Assembly (NCBI GenBank): GCA_038200275.1
Contig: JBBPYC010000048.1
Span: 65,257 to 129,256, forward strand
Origin: JBBPYC01 sp038200275
GTDB taxonomy: Bacteria > Pseudomonadota > Gammaproteobacteria > Burkholderiales > Burkholderiaceae_C
DNA: 64,000 bases
Direction of reading: 5' to 3'
Shown: piece after piece, positions 27,529 to 37,668 of the stretch
How positions within the stretch are numbered: the stretch's first letter is position 1
Layout of the letters: each line of letters starts with the position of its first letter
The notes under the pieces: model-generated
The model's input: the letters and a program-made list of their open reading frames with translations, nothing else
The model's database searches: none
What the model was told of the DNA's origin: nothing
Made by a program: the position numbers and the translations under genes

Positions 27529-29076
27529 TCAGTCGGCCATGAGCGCAGTCCGGGGATGATCCGGCTCGTTCAGCGTATCGATGCTCGAGCGGCCCGTTAC
27601 CGCGCTGAGAGCTGCGAGTCGTGGAGCGATGAATGTCTGCACCTGCGACCATTCAAAGCGCCACGCCCAGTTGCCGACGGCAGAGCCCGGCAGGTTCATG
27701 CGCGTCTCGCCCTCGAGTCCGAGCAGATCCTGCATCGGCAACAAGGCCGTGTTGGCGACTGAGCAGCAGGCGGCGCGAATCATTGCCCAGTGCACATCCG
27801 GCTCGATGTGGTCACCAAGATAAGCGCGCGCGAAGCGCCGTTCACGCTCCGACGCTGCTGCCCACCATCCGAGCGTGGTGTCGTTGTCGTGCGTGCCGGT
27901 GTACACAACCGATTGCGGCGGGTACTGATGCGGCAGGTATTCGTTGTTGCCATCGCCACCGAACGCGAAATGCAAGACCTTCATGCCGGGAAAGCCGCAG
28001 GCATCGCGCAATTCGATCACGTCCGGCGTGATCAGCCCCAGGTCTTCCGCGATGATCGGCAGTGGACCAAGGTCGCGGGTCAGCGTATCGAACAATGTGT
28101 GGCCAGGGCCAATCACCCAACGTCCTTCCAGCGCAGTCGGCGCTTCAGCCGGCACCGACCAATAAGCCGCAAAGCCGCGGAAATGGTCGATCCGGAAGCC
28201 GTCTGCGTGCTGCAACGCACGCCGCAGCCGCGCGCTCCACCAAGCAAAATCTTCGGCTGCCATCCGGTCCCAGCGGTACAGCGGATTGCCCCAGCGCTGG
28301 CCGTCGGCACTGAACATATCGGGCGGCACGCCGGCCACCTGCGTTGGCAAACCGTTGCCGTCCAGTTCGTACAAGTCCGGCCTCGCCCAGCAGTCGGCGC
28401 TGTGGTGCGCGATGAAGATCGGCACATCGCCCAGGATGGACACCCCTTGTCGGTTCGCGTGGCTTTTCAAAGCCGCCCATTGCGTGTCGAACACCCACTG
28501 CACAAAGCGCCAGAAATCGAGATCCCGCGCATGCACGACGCTCGCGTCGGCCAGCGCAGCGATGTTGCGATCGCGCAGTGCAGCCGGCCACTGCCACCAG
28601 GGCTGCCCTTCATGCGCGCCCTGCAAGGTCATGAACAGCGCGTAGTCATCGAGCCAATCCGCTTCGCTGCGGCACCATTCGGCAAACCGGGTCCGCAACT
28701 GCGGCGACGCGCGCTCAAAAAAACCGGCGCAGGCAGCACGCAGCTGCGCATGCCGCCATGGCTGGAGCGTTTCGAATGCAACCCGGTGAGGATCGAAACC
28801 ATCAGTGGGCAACTCGGGCGGTGCCAGCCAGCCGGCTTCGACCAGCGGCTCGAACGCCACCATCAACGGGCTGCCCGCAAACGCAGATACGCTTTGGTAC
28901 GGCGAGTTACCGGGCCCGATCGGGGTGTTCGGCAGCACCTGCCAGACACGCTGGCCTGCCGATGCCAACCAGTCGACGAACCGAAACGCGTCCGGGCCGA
29001 GGTCGCCGATACCGTGAGGACCTGGCAATGACGTGATGTGCAGCAGCACGCCGGCACTGCGTTGTTGCAAATTCAT
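27529..29076 (-). CDS. malQ: 4-alpha-glucanotransferase (amylomaltase)
   Basis: Transfers alpha-1,4-glucan segments between maltodextrins and releases glucose. From ATG 29076 (NLQQRSAGVLLHITSLPGPHG) it has 515 residues, the usual GH77 length. The nucleophile Asp297 is in DGFRIDHFRGFAAYW. The acid/base segment is PIIAEDLGLITPDV and a third motif is YTGTHDNDTTLGWW. It is convergent with gshA; the palindrome GCCGACT/AGTCGGC (27522-27537) covers its stop codon, without a T-run. It is divergent from glgB and can recycle short glucans for GlgE and TreY. Confidence 0.95.
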   Translation of the reverse strand: MNLQQRSAGVLLHITSLPGPHGIGDLGPDAFRFVDWLASAGQRVWQVLPNTPIGPGNSPYQSVSAFAGSPLMVAFEPLVEAGWLAPPELPTDGFDPHRVAFETLQPWRHAQLRAACAGFFERASPQLRTRFAEWCRSEADWLDDYALFMTLQGAHEGQPWWQWPAALRDRNIAALADASVVHARDLDFWRFVQWVFDTQWAALKSHANRQGVSILGDVPIFIAHHSADCWARPDLYELDGNGLPTQVAGVPPDMFSADGQRWGNPLYRWDRMAAEDFAWWSARLRRALQHADGFRIDHFRGFAAYWSVPAEAPTALEGRWVIGPGHTLFDTLTRDLGPLPIIAEDLGLITPDVIELRDACGFPGMKVLHFAFGGDGNNEYLPHQYPPQSVVYTGTHDNDTTLGWWAAASERERRFARAYLGDHIEPDVHWAMIRAACCSVANTALLPMQDLLGLEGETRMNLPGSAVGNWAWRFEWSQVQTFIAPRLAALSAVTGRSSIDTLNEPDHPRTALMAD

Positions 29077-29347
29077 GGGGGATCGGCTCGACGATGCATG
29101 GCTTGGAACGCGCATTGCGCGCGAGGGTCATCTTTCAAGGCACGCACTGTAAACTGTCGACACAGGTCTCCTGCGCGCGCATCTCGGCAATACAGGCCTT
29201 GTCCGCGCCAACTCTCGACCCATTCTTTGCTACGGACTCGACGCTCTCGTCGGCGAACCGCTGTATTGACCGATCGATGGGTGCACCGCCGGCTACTGCC
29301 GCTTGCCGGACGCTACCGCACAACCGTTAACCAACAATCCAACACTC
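29077..29347. promoter_or_regulatory. Divergent control region of malQ and the glgB-treY operon
   Basis: A 271-base gap between the starts of malQ and glgB. It must hold promoters for both directions. I see no convincing -35/-10 pair and no clear inverted repeat. Confidence 0.4.
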
Positions 29348-31264
29348 ATGGCCAAAAAGAAATCCGCCGCCACCGGCGTTTTGGGCGAGCAAGACATTCA
29401 CTTGTTTCGCGAAGGCACGCACGGGCGCCTTTATCAAAAGCTCGGATGTCAACTGCGCGAGGACGACGCGGTGTTCTCCGTCTGGGCACCGAACGCCGAG
29501 AGCGTCTCGGTGATCGGCGACTTCAACGATTGGCGTGTTGACGCGCATCCGGCGCGCGCCAGGTCCGACAGCACCGGCATCTGGGAGGTCGCTGTGGCCG
29601 GCGTGGCGCACGGCCATCGCTATAAATTCGCGATTCGCACGCGCAGTGGAGAACTGCTGGAAAAAGCCGACCCGTTTGCGCGCTTTTCCGAGCTTGCCCC
29701 GGCCACCGGCTCGATCGTCTGGAAGCCGGCAAACGAGTACCAATGGAACGATGCCGAGTGGCTGCGTGAGCGTCCCCAGAAAAATAGCCTGGCGGCGCCG
29801 CAATCGGTCTACGAAGTGCACCTGGGTTCGTGGCGACGCGACGAGCAGGGCAACATGCTCGACTATCGGGCCTGTGCCGATCAGTTGGCCAAATACCTGA
29901 CCGACATGGGCTTCACACATGTCGAGCTGATGCCGATCACCGAACACCCGTTCTACGGCTCGTGGGGTTACCAGACCACCGGTTATTTCGCTGTTACGTC
30001 ACGCTACGGCACCCCGGAAGACTTCAAGTACTTCGTCGACAAGATGCACCAAGCTGGCATCGCGGTGCTGCTGGACTGGGTCCCGTCGCACTTTCCGGCC
30101 GACGCGTTCGGGCTGGCCCAGTTCGACGGCACCCACCTGTACGAGCATGCCGATCCGCGTCAGGGTTTCCACCCCGAATGGAATTCGTCGATCTTCAACT
30201 ACGGCCGCAACGAAGTGCGTGCATTTTTGCTGTCGAGCGCGATGTTCTGGCTCGACGAATACCACCTCGACGGCCTGCGGGTCGATGCGGTGGCCTCGAT
30301 GCTGTATCTCGACTATGCGCGCAAGCACGGCGAGTGGATTCCGAACCCTTACGGCGGCCGCGAGAACCTTGAAGCCGTGTCGTTTTTGAAGCTGGTCAAT
30401 GAGTCCGCTTATCGCGATCATCCCGGCGTGCAGGTGATTGCCGAGGAATCGACCGCATGGCCAATGGTCTCGCGTCCTACCTACCTGGGTGGCCTGGGCT
30501 TCGGCATGAAATGGAACATGGGCTGGATGCACGACACGCTCAAATACATGAGCGAAGACCCGATCTACCGGCGCTATCACCACGGCCAGCTTACGTTTTC
30601 GCTGGTTTATGCGTTCAATGAAAACTTCATGCTGCCGCTGTCCCACGATGAGGTGGTGCATGGCAAAGGCTCGCTGATCAACAAGATGCCGGGCGACACC
30701 TGGAACCAGTGCGCCAACCTGCGGCTGATGTTCGGCCACATGTGGGCCCATCCGGGCAAGAAGCTGTTGTTCATGGGCGGTGAGTTCGGCCAGCGACGCG
30801 AATGGAACCACGACGCTGCGCTGGAATGGTGGCTCTGTGACGACGAGCACCACAAGGGTGTTCAACGCTGGGTCACTGATTTGAACCAGCTCTACAAGAA
30901 TGAACCCGCACTCTATGAAGTCGATTTTGACGCTGCCGGGTTTGAATGGCTGGACTGCAACGACGCGGAATCCAGCACCCTGAGCTACCTGCGCCACGCC
31001 AAAGACGGCTCCACCGTCATGGTGGTTGCCAACTTCACACCACTGGTGCGCGAGAACTATTTGATCGGCGCACCGAACTCCGGCTTCTGGCGCGAATTGC
31101 TGAACAGCGACGCGCCGCAATACGGCGGCAGCGGTGTTGGCAATTACGGTGGTATGCAGACCGTGCCGGTCGCAGCCCATGGCCGCTATCAGGCCTTGAA
31201 TCTGACGCTACCACCGCTTGGCTTCCTGATCCTGAAACACGAACAAGAGGAAACGAAGAAGTGA
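29348..31264 (+). CDS. glgB: 1,4-alpha-glucan branching enzyme
   Basis: Introduces alpha-1,6 branches into glucan. From ATG 29348 (AKKKSAATGVLGEQDIHLF) it has 638 residues: an N-terminal CBM48 domain (about 30-130; FSVWAPNAESVSVIGDFNDW), a GH13 barrel and a C-terminal beta domain. The nucleophile is Asp313 (GLRVDAVASM) and the acid/base Glu366 (VIAEEST), a spacing of 53 as in E. coli. LPLSHDEVVHGKGSL is also present. In GlgE systems the branching enzyme creates new non-reducing ends for GlgE. The stop overlaps glgE as GTGA. Confidence 0.96.
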   Translation: MAKKKSAATGVLGEQDIHLFREGTHGRLYQKLGCQLREDDAVFSVWAPNAESVSVIGDFNDWRVDAHPARARSDSTGIWEVAVAGVAHGHRYKFAIRTRSGELLEKADPFARFSELAPATGSIVWKPANEYQWNDAEWLRERPQKNSLAAPQSVYEVHLGSWRRDEQGNMLDYRACADQLAKYLTDMGFTHVELMPITEHPFYGSWGYQTTGYFAVTSRYGTPEDFKYFVDKMHQAGIAVLLDWVPSHFPADAFGLAQFDGTHLYEHADPRQGFHPEWNSSIFNYGRNEVRAFLLSSAMFWLDEYHLDGLRVDAVASMLYLDYARKHGEWIPNPYGGRENLEAVSFLKLVNESAYRDHPGVQVIAEESTAWPMVSRPTYLGGLGFGMKWNMGWMHDTLKYMSEDPIYRRYHHGQLTFSLVYAFNENFMLPLSHDEVVHGKGSLINKMPGDTWNQCANLRLMFGHMWAHPGKKLLFMGGEFGQRREWNHDAALEWWLCDDEHHKGVQRWVTDLNQLYKNEPALYEVDFDAAGFEWLDCNDAESSTLSYLRHAKDGSTVMVVANFTPLVRENYLIGAPNSGFWRELLNSDAPQYGGSGVGNYGGMQTVPVAAHGRYQALNLTLPPLGFLILKHEQEETKK

Positions 31265-33297
31265 GCAGAGTCCGGAGTCGAAAAAAACAGGAAGTTTTGC
31301 CAATCCAGCTTGACGACGGTCGCACCCGCGTCGTGATCGAGAGCGTCACGCCGTCTGTCGACGGTGGACGCTTTCCCATCAAGCGTGTGGTCGGCGACAC
31401 GCTCGCGGTCGAAGCCGATTGCTTCGGTGACGGCCACGACGTGGTGGCTTGTGCGCTGCTGTGGCGCCGCACGGGCCAGGCCAAATGGAACAACGCACGG
31501 ATGACCGCGTTGGGCAACGACCGCTGGCGCGCGACGTTCGTCGTCGACGCACTGGGCGAGTGGGAATATACGGTCTGCGCCTGGGTCGATCCGTTCTTGT
31601 CATGGCAGCATGACTTTGAGCGCCGGATCGATCCGGCCGACGTGAAAATTGCCGCGCAGACCGGCGCCGAATTGATCGAGTTGGCCGCCAAGCGTGCGGG
31701 CCGTACGGCCGATGCGAAGGTGTTGAAGAATTGGTCGCGCGTGCTGGAAAAGGCCACCGCTGGCGCAGCCGATGTTGAGGCGTTGCAGCGCATCGGCATT
31801 GATGCGGAAGGCAGCGCCGCTGCCGAGCGCCACCCCGATTTGACCTTCGCGCTGACCTATCCCGGTCCCCATCGCGTCACGGTGGAGCGCGAGCGCGCAC
31901 GCTTCTCATCGTGGTACGAATTCTTCCCGCGCTCGGCGGCCAACGACGAGACTCGGCATGGCACGTTTGCTGATTGCGAGACCTGGCTGCCTTACGTGCA
32001 GCGCATGGGTTTCAACGTGATCTATTTTCCGCCCATCTCGCCGGTGGGCCGCAACCGCCGCAAGGGCAAGAACAACACGCTCGATCCGGCAGCGGACGAC
32101 GTCGGCAGCCCCTGGGCGATTGGCGCGGCCGAAGGTGGCCACGATGCGATCCTGCCGGAACTCGGCACGATGGAAGACTTCCGCCGCTTCGTGCAGCGCG
32201 CTGGTGACGCCGGTATCGACGTCGCGCTCGACATTGCGTTCCAGTGCGCACCGGACCACCCGTGGATCGCGCAGCATCCGGAGTGGTTCAAGAAGCGCGC
32301 CGACGGCAGCATTCAGTATGCGGAGAACCCGCCGAAAAAGTATCAGGACATCTATCCGTTCGACTTCGAGACTCAGGATTGGGCCAACATGTGGACCGCA
32401 CTGGTCGAAGTGTTCGAGCACTGGATCGAGCAAGGCGTGCGAATCTTCCGCGTGGACAACCCACACACCAAGGCGTTTCCGTTTTGGGAATGGGCCATTT
32501 CGCGCATCCGCAGCCAGCACCCGGACATCATTTTCTTGTCCGAAGCATTCACGCGGCCCCGTGTGATGCATCGGTTGGCCAAGGTGGGGTTCAGCCAGTC
32601 CTACACCTATTTCACCTGGCGCAATACAAAGCAGGAACTGGTCGAGTATTTCACCGAACTGACGCAAGGCCCTGGTAAAGAATACTTTCGGCCCAATGTC
32701 TGGCCGAACACACCGGACATCCTGCCGGCGGCACTGCAGTACGGCGGCCGGCCGATGTTCATGGCCCGGGTCGCACTGGCTGCAACGCTGTCCGCGAGCT
32801 ACGGCATCTACGGCCCGGCGTTCGAGTTGCTGGAACATGAATCGATGCGGCCCGGATCGGAGGACTACCTCCACTCGGAGAAGTACCAGATCCGCAACTG
32901 GGACCGCAATCGTCCCGACTCACTGGCCGACTTCATTGCCGCGTTGAACCGCGCACGCAACCAGAACCCGGCGTTGCAAAGCGATGCAGGTCTGCGGTTT
33001 CTGAGCATCGACAATGACCAGATGCTTGCGTATGTGAAATCGACGCCGGACCAGTCGAACGTGGTGGTCTGCATCGTGAACCTGGACCCGAACAACACGC
33101 AAAGCGGTTTCGTCGAAATCGACATGCAGGCGCTCGGCCTCGATCCGCAGCAGTCCTACCAGATGCACGACCTGATCACGGATGCGCGTTTCATCTGGAA
33201 CGGCCCGCGCAACTTCGTGATGCTCGATCCGCGTCGGGTTCCGGTACACGTCCTGCGGGTGCGTTCTCGTCTTCGCAACGAGACCGATTTCGGCTGA
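31261..33297 (+). CDS. glgE: Maltosyltransferase GlgE
   Basis: Uses alpha-maltose-1-phosphate to extend alpha-1,4-glucan. GTG 31261 overlaps the glgB stop and gives 678 residues. The N-terminal immunoglobulin-like and helical parts (about 1-190) are followed by the GH13_3 barrel. The nucleophile is Asp399 (RIFRVDNPHTK) and the acid/base Glu428 (FLSEAFTRP), 29 apart as in Streptomyces GlgE. VYFPPISPVGR-type sequence is present as VIYFPPISPVGRN, and KNNTLDPAADDVGSPWAIG is also typical. The substrate would come from the maltokinase domain of the next gene. Confidence 0.95.
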   Translation: MSRVRSRKKQEVLPIQLDDGRTRVVIESVTPSVDGGRFPIKRVVGDTLAVEADCFGDGHDVVACALLWRRTGQAKWNNARMTALGNDRWRATFVVDALGEWEYTVCAWVDPFLSWQHDFERRIDPADVKIAAQTGAELIELAAKRAGRTADAKVLKNWSRVLEKATAGAADVEALQRIGIDAEGSAAAERHPDLTFALTYPGPHRVTVERERARFSSWYEFFPRSAANDETRHGTFADCETWLPYVQRMGFNVIYFPPISPVGRNRRKGKNNTLDPAADDVGSPWAIGAAEGGHDAILPELGTMEDFRRFVQRAGDAGIDVALDIAFQCAPDHPWIAQHPEWFKKRADGSIQYAENPPKKYQDIYPFDFETQDWANMWTALVEVFEHWIEQGVRIFRVDNPHTKAFPFWEWAISRIRSQHPDIIFLSEAFTRPRVMHRLAKVGFSQSYTYFTWRNTKQELVEYFTELTQGPGKEYFRPNVWPNTPDILPAALQYGGRPMFMARVALAATLSASYGIYGPAFELLEHESMRPGSEDYLHSEKYQIRNWDRNRPDSLADFIAALNRARNQNPALQSDAGLRFLSIDNDQMLAYVKSTPDQSNVVVCIVNLDPNNTQSGFVEIDMQALGLDPQQSYQMHDLITDARFIWNGPRNFVMLDPRRVPVHVLRVRSRLRNETDFG

Positions 33298-33528
33298 TAT
33301 CCCAGGGCATGCATCGGCGACGGATGGTTCACACCGCTGCCGATGTTCGCCCGAGCGTTCTTGAATTCTGCGCAGGCTGCGCTCGACCTTCCCGGTTTCT
33401 GGTTCCATCTTTTTTGTGCTGCCTCGTTTTTGCAGCGCCCTGACATTGCCCAACTGCGGCGCCGCACTGCAAAGCCCGGCGAGTAGCGGCAAAGCAGGCC
33501 CCGTCGCCCCAACCTTTTCCGACTCGCC
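33298..33528. other. Spacer between glgE and treS
   Basis: A 231-base gap, by far the largest inside an otherwise tightly packed operon. It has no reading frame that looks like a protein. It may hold a separate promoter for treS; T-rich tracts occur at about 33410-33440. Nothing firmer can be said. Confidence 0.35.
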
Positions 33529-36500
33529 ATGACCGCTGAAACTTCGATCGATCCCAAGCTGATGCTGGCGCCGACTGCGCAGACACCACCGTCGCCCGCC
33601 GAAGACCCGCATTGGTACAAGGATGCGGTCATCTATGAACTGCACATCAAGGCCTATGCGGATGCGAACGGCGACGGCATTGGCGACTTTCGCGGCCTGA
33701 CCGAGCGGCTCGATCATGTGCAGTCGCTCGGCGTCAACACGATCTGGCTGTTGCCGTTCTATCCGTCGCCACTGAAGGACGACGGCTACGACGTGTCGGA
33801 CTACGAAGGCGTGCATCCTGCCTACGGCACGCTCGACGACTTCAAGCAGTTCGTCATCGAAGCGCACCGGCGTGGTTTGCGTGTGATCACCGAGTTGGTG
33901 ATGAATCACACGTCGAGCCAGCACCCCTGGTTTCAGGCTGCCCGCAAGGCACCCAAAGGATCACCAGAGCGCGACTTCTACGTCTGGACAGACGATCCGA
34001 AACTGTATTCGGGCACTCGCATCATCTTCACCGACACCGAGAAGTCGAACTGGACCTGGGACGAAGTGGCAGGCCAGTACTTCTGGCACCGCTTTTTCAG
34101 CCATCAGCCGGATTTGAACTTTGACAACCCAGCCGTCGTTACTGCGATGCTGAAGACGATGGAGTTCTGGCTCGACACCGGCGTCGACGGTTTCCGGCTC
34201 GATGCCATCCCCTACCTGATCGAGCGCGACGGCACCAGCAACGAGAACCTGCGCGAGACGCATGGCGTGATCAAGGAGATCCGCCGCCGGCTCGAAGAAA
34301 CACACCCGGGCCGCCTGCTGCTGGCCGAAGCCAACATGTGGCCGGAAGACGTGCGCGAATACTTCGGCGATGGCGACGAATGTCAGATGGCTTACCACTT
34401 CCCGCTAATGCCGCGCATGTACATGGCAATCGCGCAGGAAGACCGGCATCCGGTGGTCGAAATCCTTGCGCAGACGCCGGACATTCCGGCCAATTGCCAG
34501 TGGGCCATCTTCCTGCGCAACCACGACGAGCTGACGCTTGAGATGGTGACGAGCAAGGAACGCGACTACATGTACACCATGTATGCGGCCGATTCGCGTG
34601 CCCGCATCAACCTCGGCATTCGTCGCCGCCTTGCTCCCTTGCTGGAAAACGACAACGACCGCATCAAGCTCATGAACAGCCTGCTGCTGTCGATGCCGGG
34701 CACCCCGGTCATGTATTACGGCGACGAGATCGGGATGGGCGACAACATTTTCCTGGGCGACCGGGACGGCGTACGCACGCCGATGCAGTGGACGTCGGAC
34801 CGCAACGGCGGCTTCTCGCGCGCCGACCCGCAGCGCCTGTATCTGCCGCCAATTCAGGACCCGGTCTACGGTTTCGAAGCGGTCAATGTGGAGGCGCAGT
34901 CCCGCGAGCCGTCGTCGCTGCTCAACTGGACCAAGCGCATGCTCGCCGTGCGTTCCAGCACGAAGGCGTTCGGCCGTGGTCGTTTCACCATGCTGCATCC
35001 AGGCAACCGCAAGGTGCTTGCCTACCTGCGTGAGTTCGACGACGAAGTGATCCTGTGTGTCGCCAACGTAAGCCGCGTGGCCCAGCCGGTCGAGCTGGAG
35101 CTTGGGGCGTGGACCAGCCGTGTGCCGGTCGAGATGATCGGCCGCACCTCGTTTCCGCCGATCGGGGAGCTGCCCTACATGTTGACGTTGCCTGCCTATG
35201 GGTTCTTCTGGTTCCGCCTGTCGGTCGACGCCACGCCGCCGCTCTGGCACACCGACCGACTGCCGGTGGAAGACTTGCCGGTGCTCGTGCTGTTCGACGG
35301 CTGGAACAGCTTCTTCAGGAGCCGCGTGATGCCCTGGCGCCTCGGCATGGCCGACAAGACGCGCACCGAACTCGAGACCACCACGCTGCCGCGCTTCATG
35401 CAGCGCCAGCGTTGGTACGCGGCGAAGGGCGAGAACGTCGCGCGCGTGTCGATTGCGGAGAACTTCGTGCTGAAGTCCGGCGGCAACGAATGGTTGATCG
35501 CGCTGATGGACCCCCAGGGTCTGGCCGAGCCTTCACGCTACTTCGTGCCGCTTGCGATGGTTTATGAAGAGCAGGAAGAAGACCGTGCGAAGGCGTTGGC
35601 TGCGCTGGCCGTGACGCGTGTGCGGCAGCAAGCCACCATGGGGCTGCTGGCCGATGCCATGGCCGATGAGCCGTTCTGCCGCGCGCTGATCGAAGCGATC
35701 GGTGCTGGCAAGACGCTGGAAGGCGACGGCGGGGTGTCGCTCCACTTCACGCCGGCTGCCGCTTACGGCGACGTGCTGGGTGATGCGTTGAGCCAGCCTC
35801 AGCCGTTGCCCCTGAGCCGGCTCACCGCGAGCAGCAATTCGATCAGCCTGCTTGGGGATCGCTTGTTCCTGAAAGCTTACCGGCGCCTGCAGCCGGGTGT
35901 GAATCCTGAGTTGGAGATGGGCCGCTTCCTGACCGATGTGGCAGGATTCAAGCATTGCGTAGCCGTCGCCGGCAGCGTCGAGATGCACACCGCCGACGGC
36001 ACCATCTGGAGCCTCGCGATGCTGCAGCAACAGGTCAATAACCAAGGCGATGCCTGGGCGTATACCGTGGGCCAAGTGGAGTTGCTGCTTGAATCACAAG
36101 GCAAGATTGGTGAAGTCGAGCAAACCGAGGACAGCGACATCGGCGTGGCCGAGCGAATGCAGGTGCTTGCCCAACGGATCGCTGAGTTACACGTCGCACT
36201 GGGGCAGAAAACCGGCGATGCGGCCTTTGATCCCGAGCCGGTTGAAACTGCCGATGTGAAACGCTGGGCCGAGGCGGTGGAGGCCGACTGCCGGCACACG
36301 CTGACTCAGCTGGAGCAGCGTAGCAAAAGCTGGGCGGAGCCGCTGGTCTCGCTCGCTGCGCAAGTGGTGGCGGCGGCGCCCACGCTGCTCGAACGCATTA
36401 CGGCGGTCGCGCAAGCCGCCCCGGCCGGCATCAAAACCCGGCTGCACGGCGACTTGCACCTGGGCCAAGTGCTGGTCACGGACGGCGACTTCCTGATCAT

Positions 36501-36906
36501 CGACTTCGAAGGCGAGCCGCAGCGCACGCTGCAGGAGAGGCGCGCCAAGCACAGCGCGCTGCGTGATGTGGCCGGCATGCTGCGCTCGTTCGACTACGCG
36601 CGCCACATGGCGTTGCACCAAGCGGCGCAAAGCCCGATCGATTTTGAGCGGCTGGCTCCGGTGTCGCGCAGCTGGGAGCGGCGCGTGCGAAAGATGTTCC
36701 TGGAAACTTATCGAAGCATCGTCGTCGCGGGCGGGGTGTATCCAGATGCCGCGGCGTTCGATGCGGCCCAGCCCCTGCTGGACCTGTTTGAGCTTGAGAA
36801 GGTGCTGTACGAACTGCGATACGAGATGGACAACCGACCCGATTGGATCGCCGTTCCGCTGGCCGGAATCGTGGAGTTGATGGCCAGCGAACCCGATGCA
36901 GCCTGA
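33529..36906 (+). CDS. treS: Trehalose synthase-maltokinase fusion protein
   Basis: This 1125-residue protein joins two enzymes. Residues about 25-570 are GH13_16 trehalose synthase (trehalose to maltose): Asp225 (GFRLDAIPYL), Glu267 (LLLAEANMWP) and Asp333 (RNHDELTLE). Residues about 580-1125 are maltokinase (maltose to maltose-1-phosphate): the N-terminal cap begins near LPRFMQRQRWYAAKGE, the catalytic loop is LHGDLHLGQVL (Asp975) and the metal site IIDFEGEP (Asp992). Fusions of this kind are common outside actinobacteria and channel maltose directly to GlgE. Confidence 0.95.
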   Translation: MTAETSIDPKLMLAPTAQTPPSPAEDPHWYKDAVIYELHIKAYADANGDGIGDFRGLTERLDHVQSLGVNTIWLLPFYPSPLKDDGYDVSDYEGVHPAYGTLDDFKQFVIEAHRRGLRVITELVMNHTSSQHPWFQAARKAPKGSPERDFYVWTDDPKLYSGTRIIFTDTEKSNWTWDEVAGQYFWHRFFSHQPDLNFDNPAVVTAMLKTMEFWLDTGVDGFRLDAIPYLIERDGTSNENLRETHGVIKEIRRRLEETHPGRLLLAEANMWPEDVREYFGDGDECQMAYHFPLMPRMYMAIAQEDRHPVVEILAQTPDIPANCQWAIFLRNHDELTLEMVTSKERDYMYTMYAADSRARINLGIRRRLAPLLENDNDRIKLMNSLLLSMPGTPVMYYGDEIGMGDNIFLGDRDGVRTPMQWTSDRNGGFSRADPQRLYLPPIQDPVYGFEAVNVEAQSREPSSLLNWTKRMLAVRSSTKAFGRGRFTMLHPGNRKVLAYLREFDDEVILCVANVSRVAQPVELELGAWTSRVPVEMIGRTSFPPIGELPYMLTLPAYGFFWFRLSVDATPPLWHTDRLPVEDLPVLVLFDGWNSFFRSRVMPWRLGMADKTRTELETTTLPRFMQRQRWYAAKGENVARVSIAENFVLKSGGNEWLIALMDPQGLAEPSRYFVPLAMVYEEQEEDRAKALAALAVTRVRQQATMGLLADAMADEPFCRALIEAIGAGKTLEGDGGVSLHFTPAAAYGDVLGDALSQPQPLPLSRLTASSNSISLLGDRLFLKAYRRLQPGVNPELEMGRFLTDVAGFKHCVAVAGSVEMHTADGTIWSLAMLQQQVNNQGDAWAYTVGQVELLLESQGKIGEVEQTEDSDIGVAERMQVLAQRIAELHVALGQKTGDAAFDPEPVETADVKRWAEAVEADCRHTLTQLEQRSKSWAEPLVSLAAQVVAAAPTLLERITAVAQAAPAGIKTRLHGDLHLGQVLVTDGDFLIIDFEGEPQRTLQERRAKHSALRDVAGMLRSFDYARHMALHQAAQSPIDFERLAPVSRSWERRVRKMFLETYRSIVVAGGVYPDAAAFDAAQPLLDLFELEKVLYELRYEMDNRPDWIAVPLAGIVELMASEPDAA

Positions 36907-36939
36907 TCCAGCACCGGCTGCGTGCTCGATTCATTGACG

Positions 36940-37617
36940 ATGGACAACTTCAGCTTCGTGATCGATCCGTTTCGCCTGCTGCTACTGCAGTTGGGCGGCT
37001 ACCTGCCCCGGCTGCTGCTGGCCGCGCTGGTCCTGATGGCTGGGTGGTTGATAGCCAAGGCTGTGCGCTTCAGCGTGATCAAGCTGCTGCACGCACTGAA
37101 CTTTCAGGTGCTCGCGCAACGCTCAGGCATTGACGGGTTCCTGGAGCAAGGCGGCAGCAGCAAAGACACAACCGCGTTATTCGGCTGGGTCGGCTACGCC
37201 GTGATCTGGCTGCTCGCACTGGTCATTGCATTCGACACGCTGGGCCTGCGCCAGGTGGCCGACCTGCTCGGCGTCGCGTTGCTGTTCGTGCCTCGCCTGC
37301 TGGTTGCGATGTTGCTGATCGTGCTGGGTTGCTACTTCGCGCGCTTTATTGGTGAAGCGCTGCGCAGTTACTTGCGTGAAGCCGGCAAGGCCGATGCCGA
37401 ACTGCTCGGCAACATGCTGCATTACGGCATCGTGATCTTCGTGGTGTTGTTGTCCGTTGACCATCTGAATGTCGGTGGCGGCCTGATCCAGAAAACCTTT
37501 TTGATCCTGCTAGCGGGTGTGGTCCTTGCTCTCGCGCTCGCATTCGGATTGGGGGGCCGCGAACGTGCAGCCGAATTGCTGGCCCGGTTGTTCCCACGCG
37601 ACCGGATCGATCGCTGA
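36940..37617 (+). CDS. Small mechanosensitive-channel-like membrane protein
   Basis: I chose ATG 36940 (DNFSFVIDPFRLLLLQ), giving 225 residues; GTG 36922 would add six. It has about four or five hydrophobic segments (LLLAALVLMAGWLIAKAV, WVGYAVIWLLALVIAFDTLG, LLVAMLLIVLGCYFARF and KTFLILLAGVVLALALAFGLGG) and resembles the 'conserved TM helix' proteins related to MscS, but lacks the full beta domain. It lies between treS and treZ in the trehalose operon. An osmotic role is inferred from context only. Confidence 0.72.
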   Translation: MDNFSFVIDPFRLLLLQLGGYLPRLLLAALVLMAGWLIAKAVRFSVIKLLHALNFQVLAQRSGIDGFLEQGGSSKDTTALFGWVGYAVIWLLALVIAFDTLGLRQVADLLGVALLFVPRLLVAMLLIVLGCYFARFIGEALRSYLREAGKADAELLGNMLHYGIVIFVVLLSVDHLNVGGGLIQKTFLILLAGVVLALALAFGLGGRERAAELLARLFPRDRIDR

Positions 37618-37668
37618 CCAACTCACGTAGATCCTCATTCTTTATGCAATCATTTTTGGAATTATTCG

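Noticed and set aside
27522..27537. GCCGACT/AGTCGGC palindrome as terminator of gshA and malQ
   Set aside because: It overlaps the malQ stop codon and has no T-run on either side.
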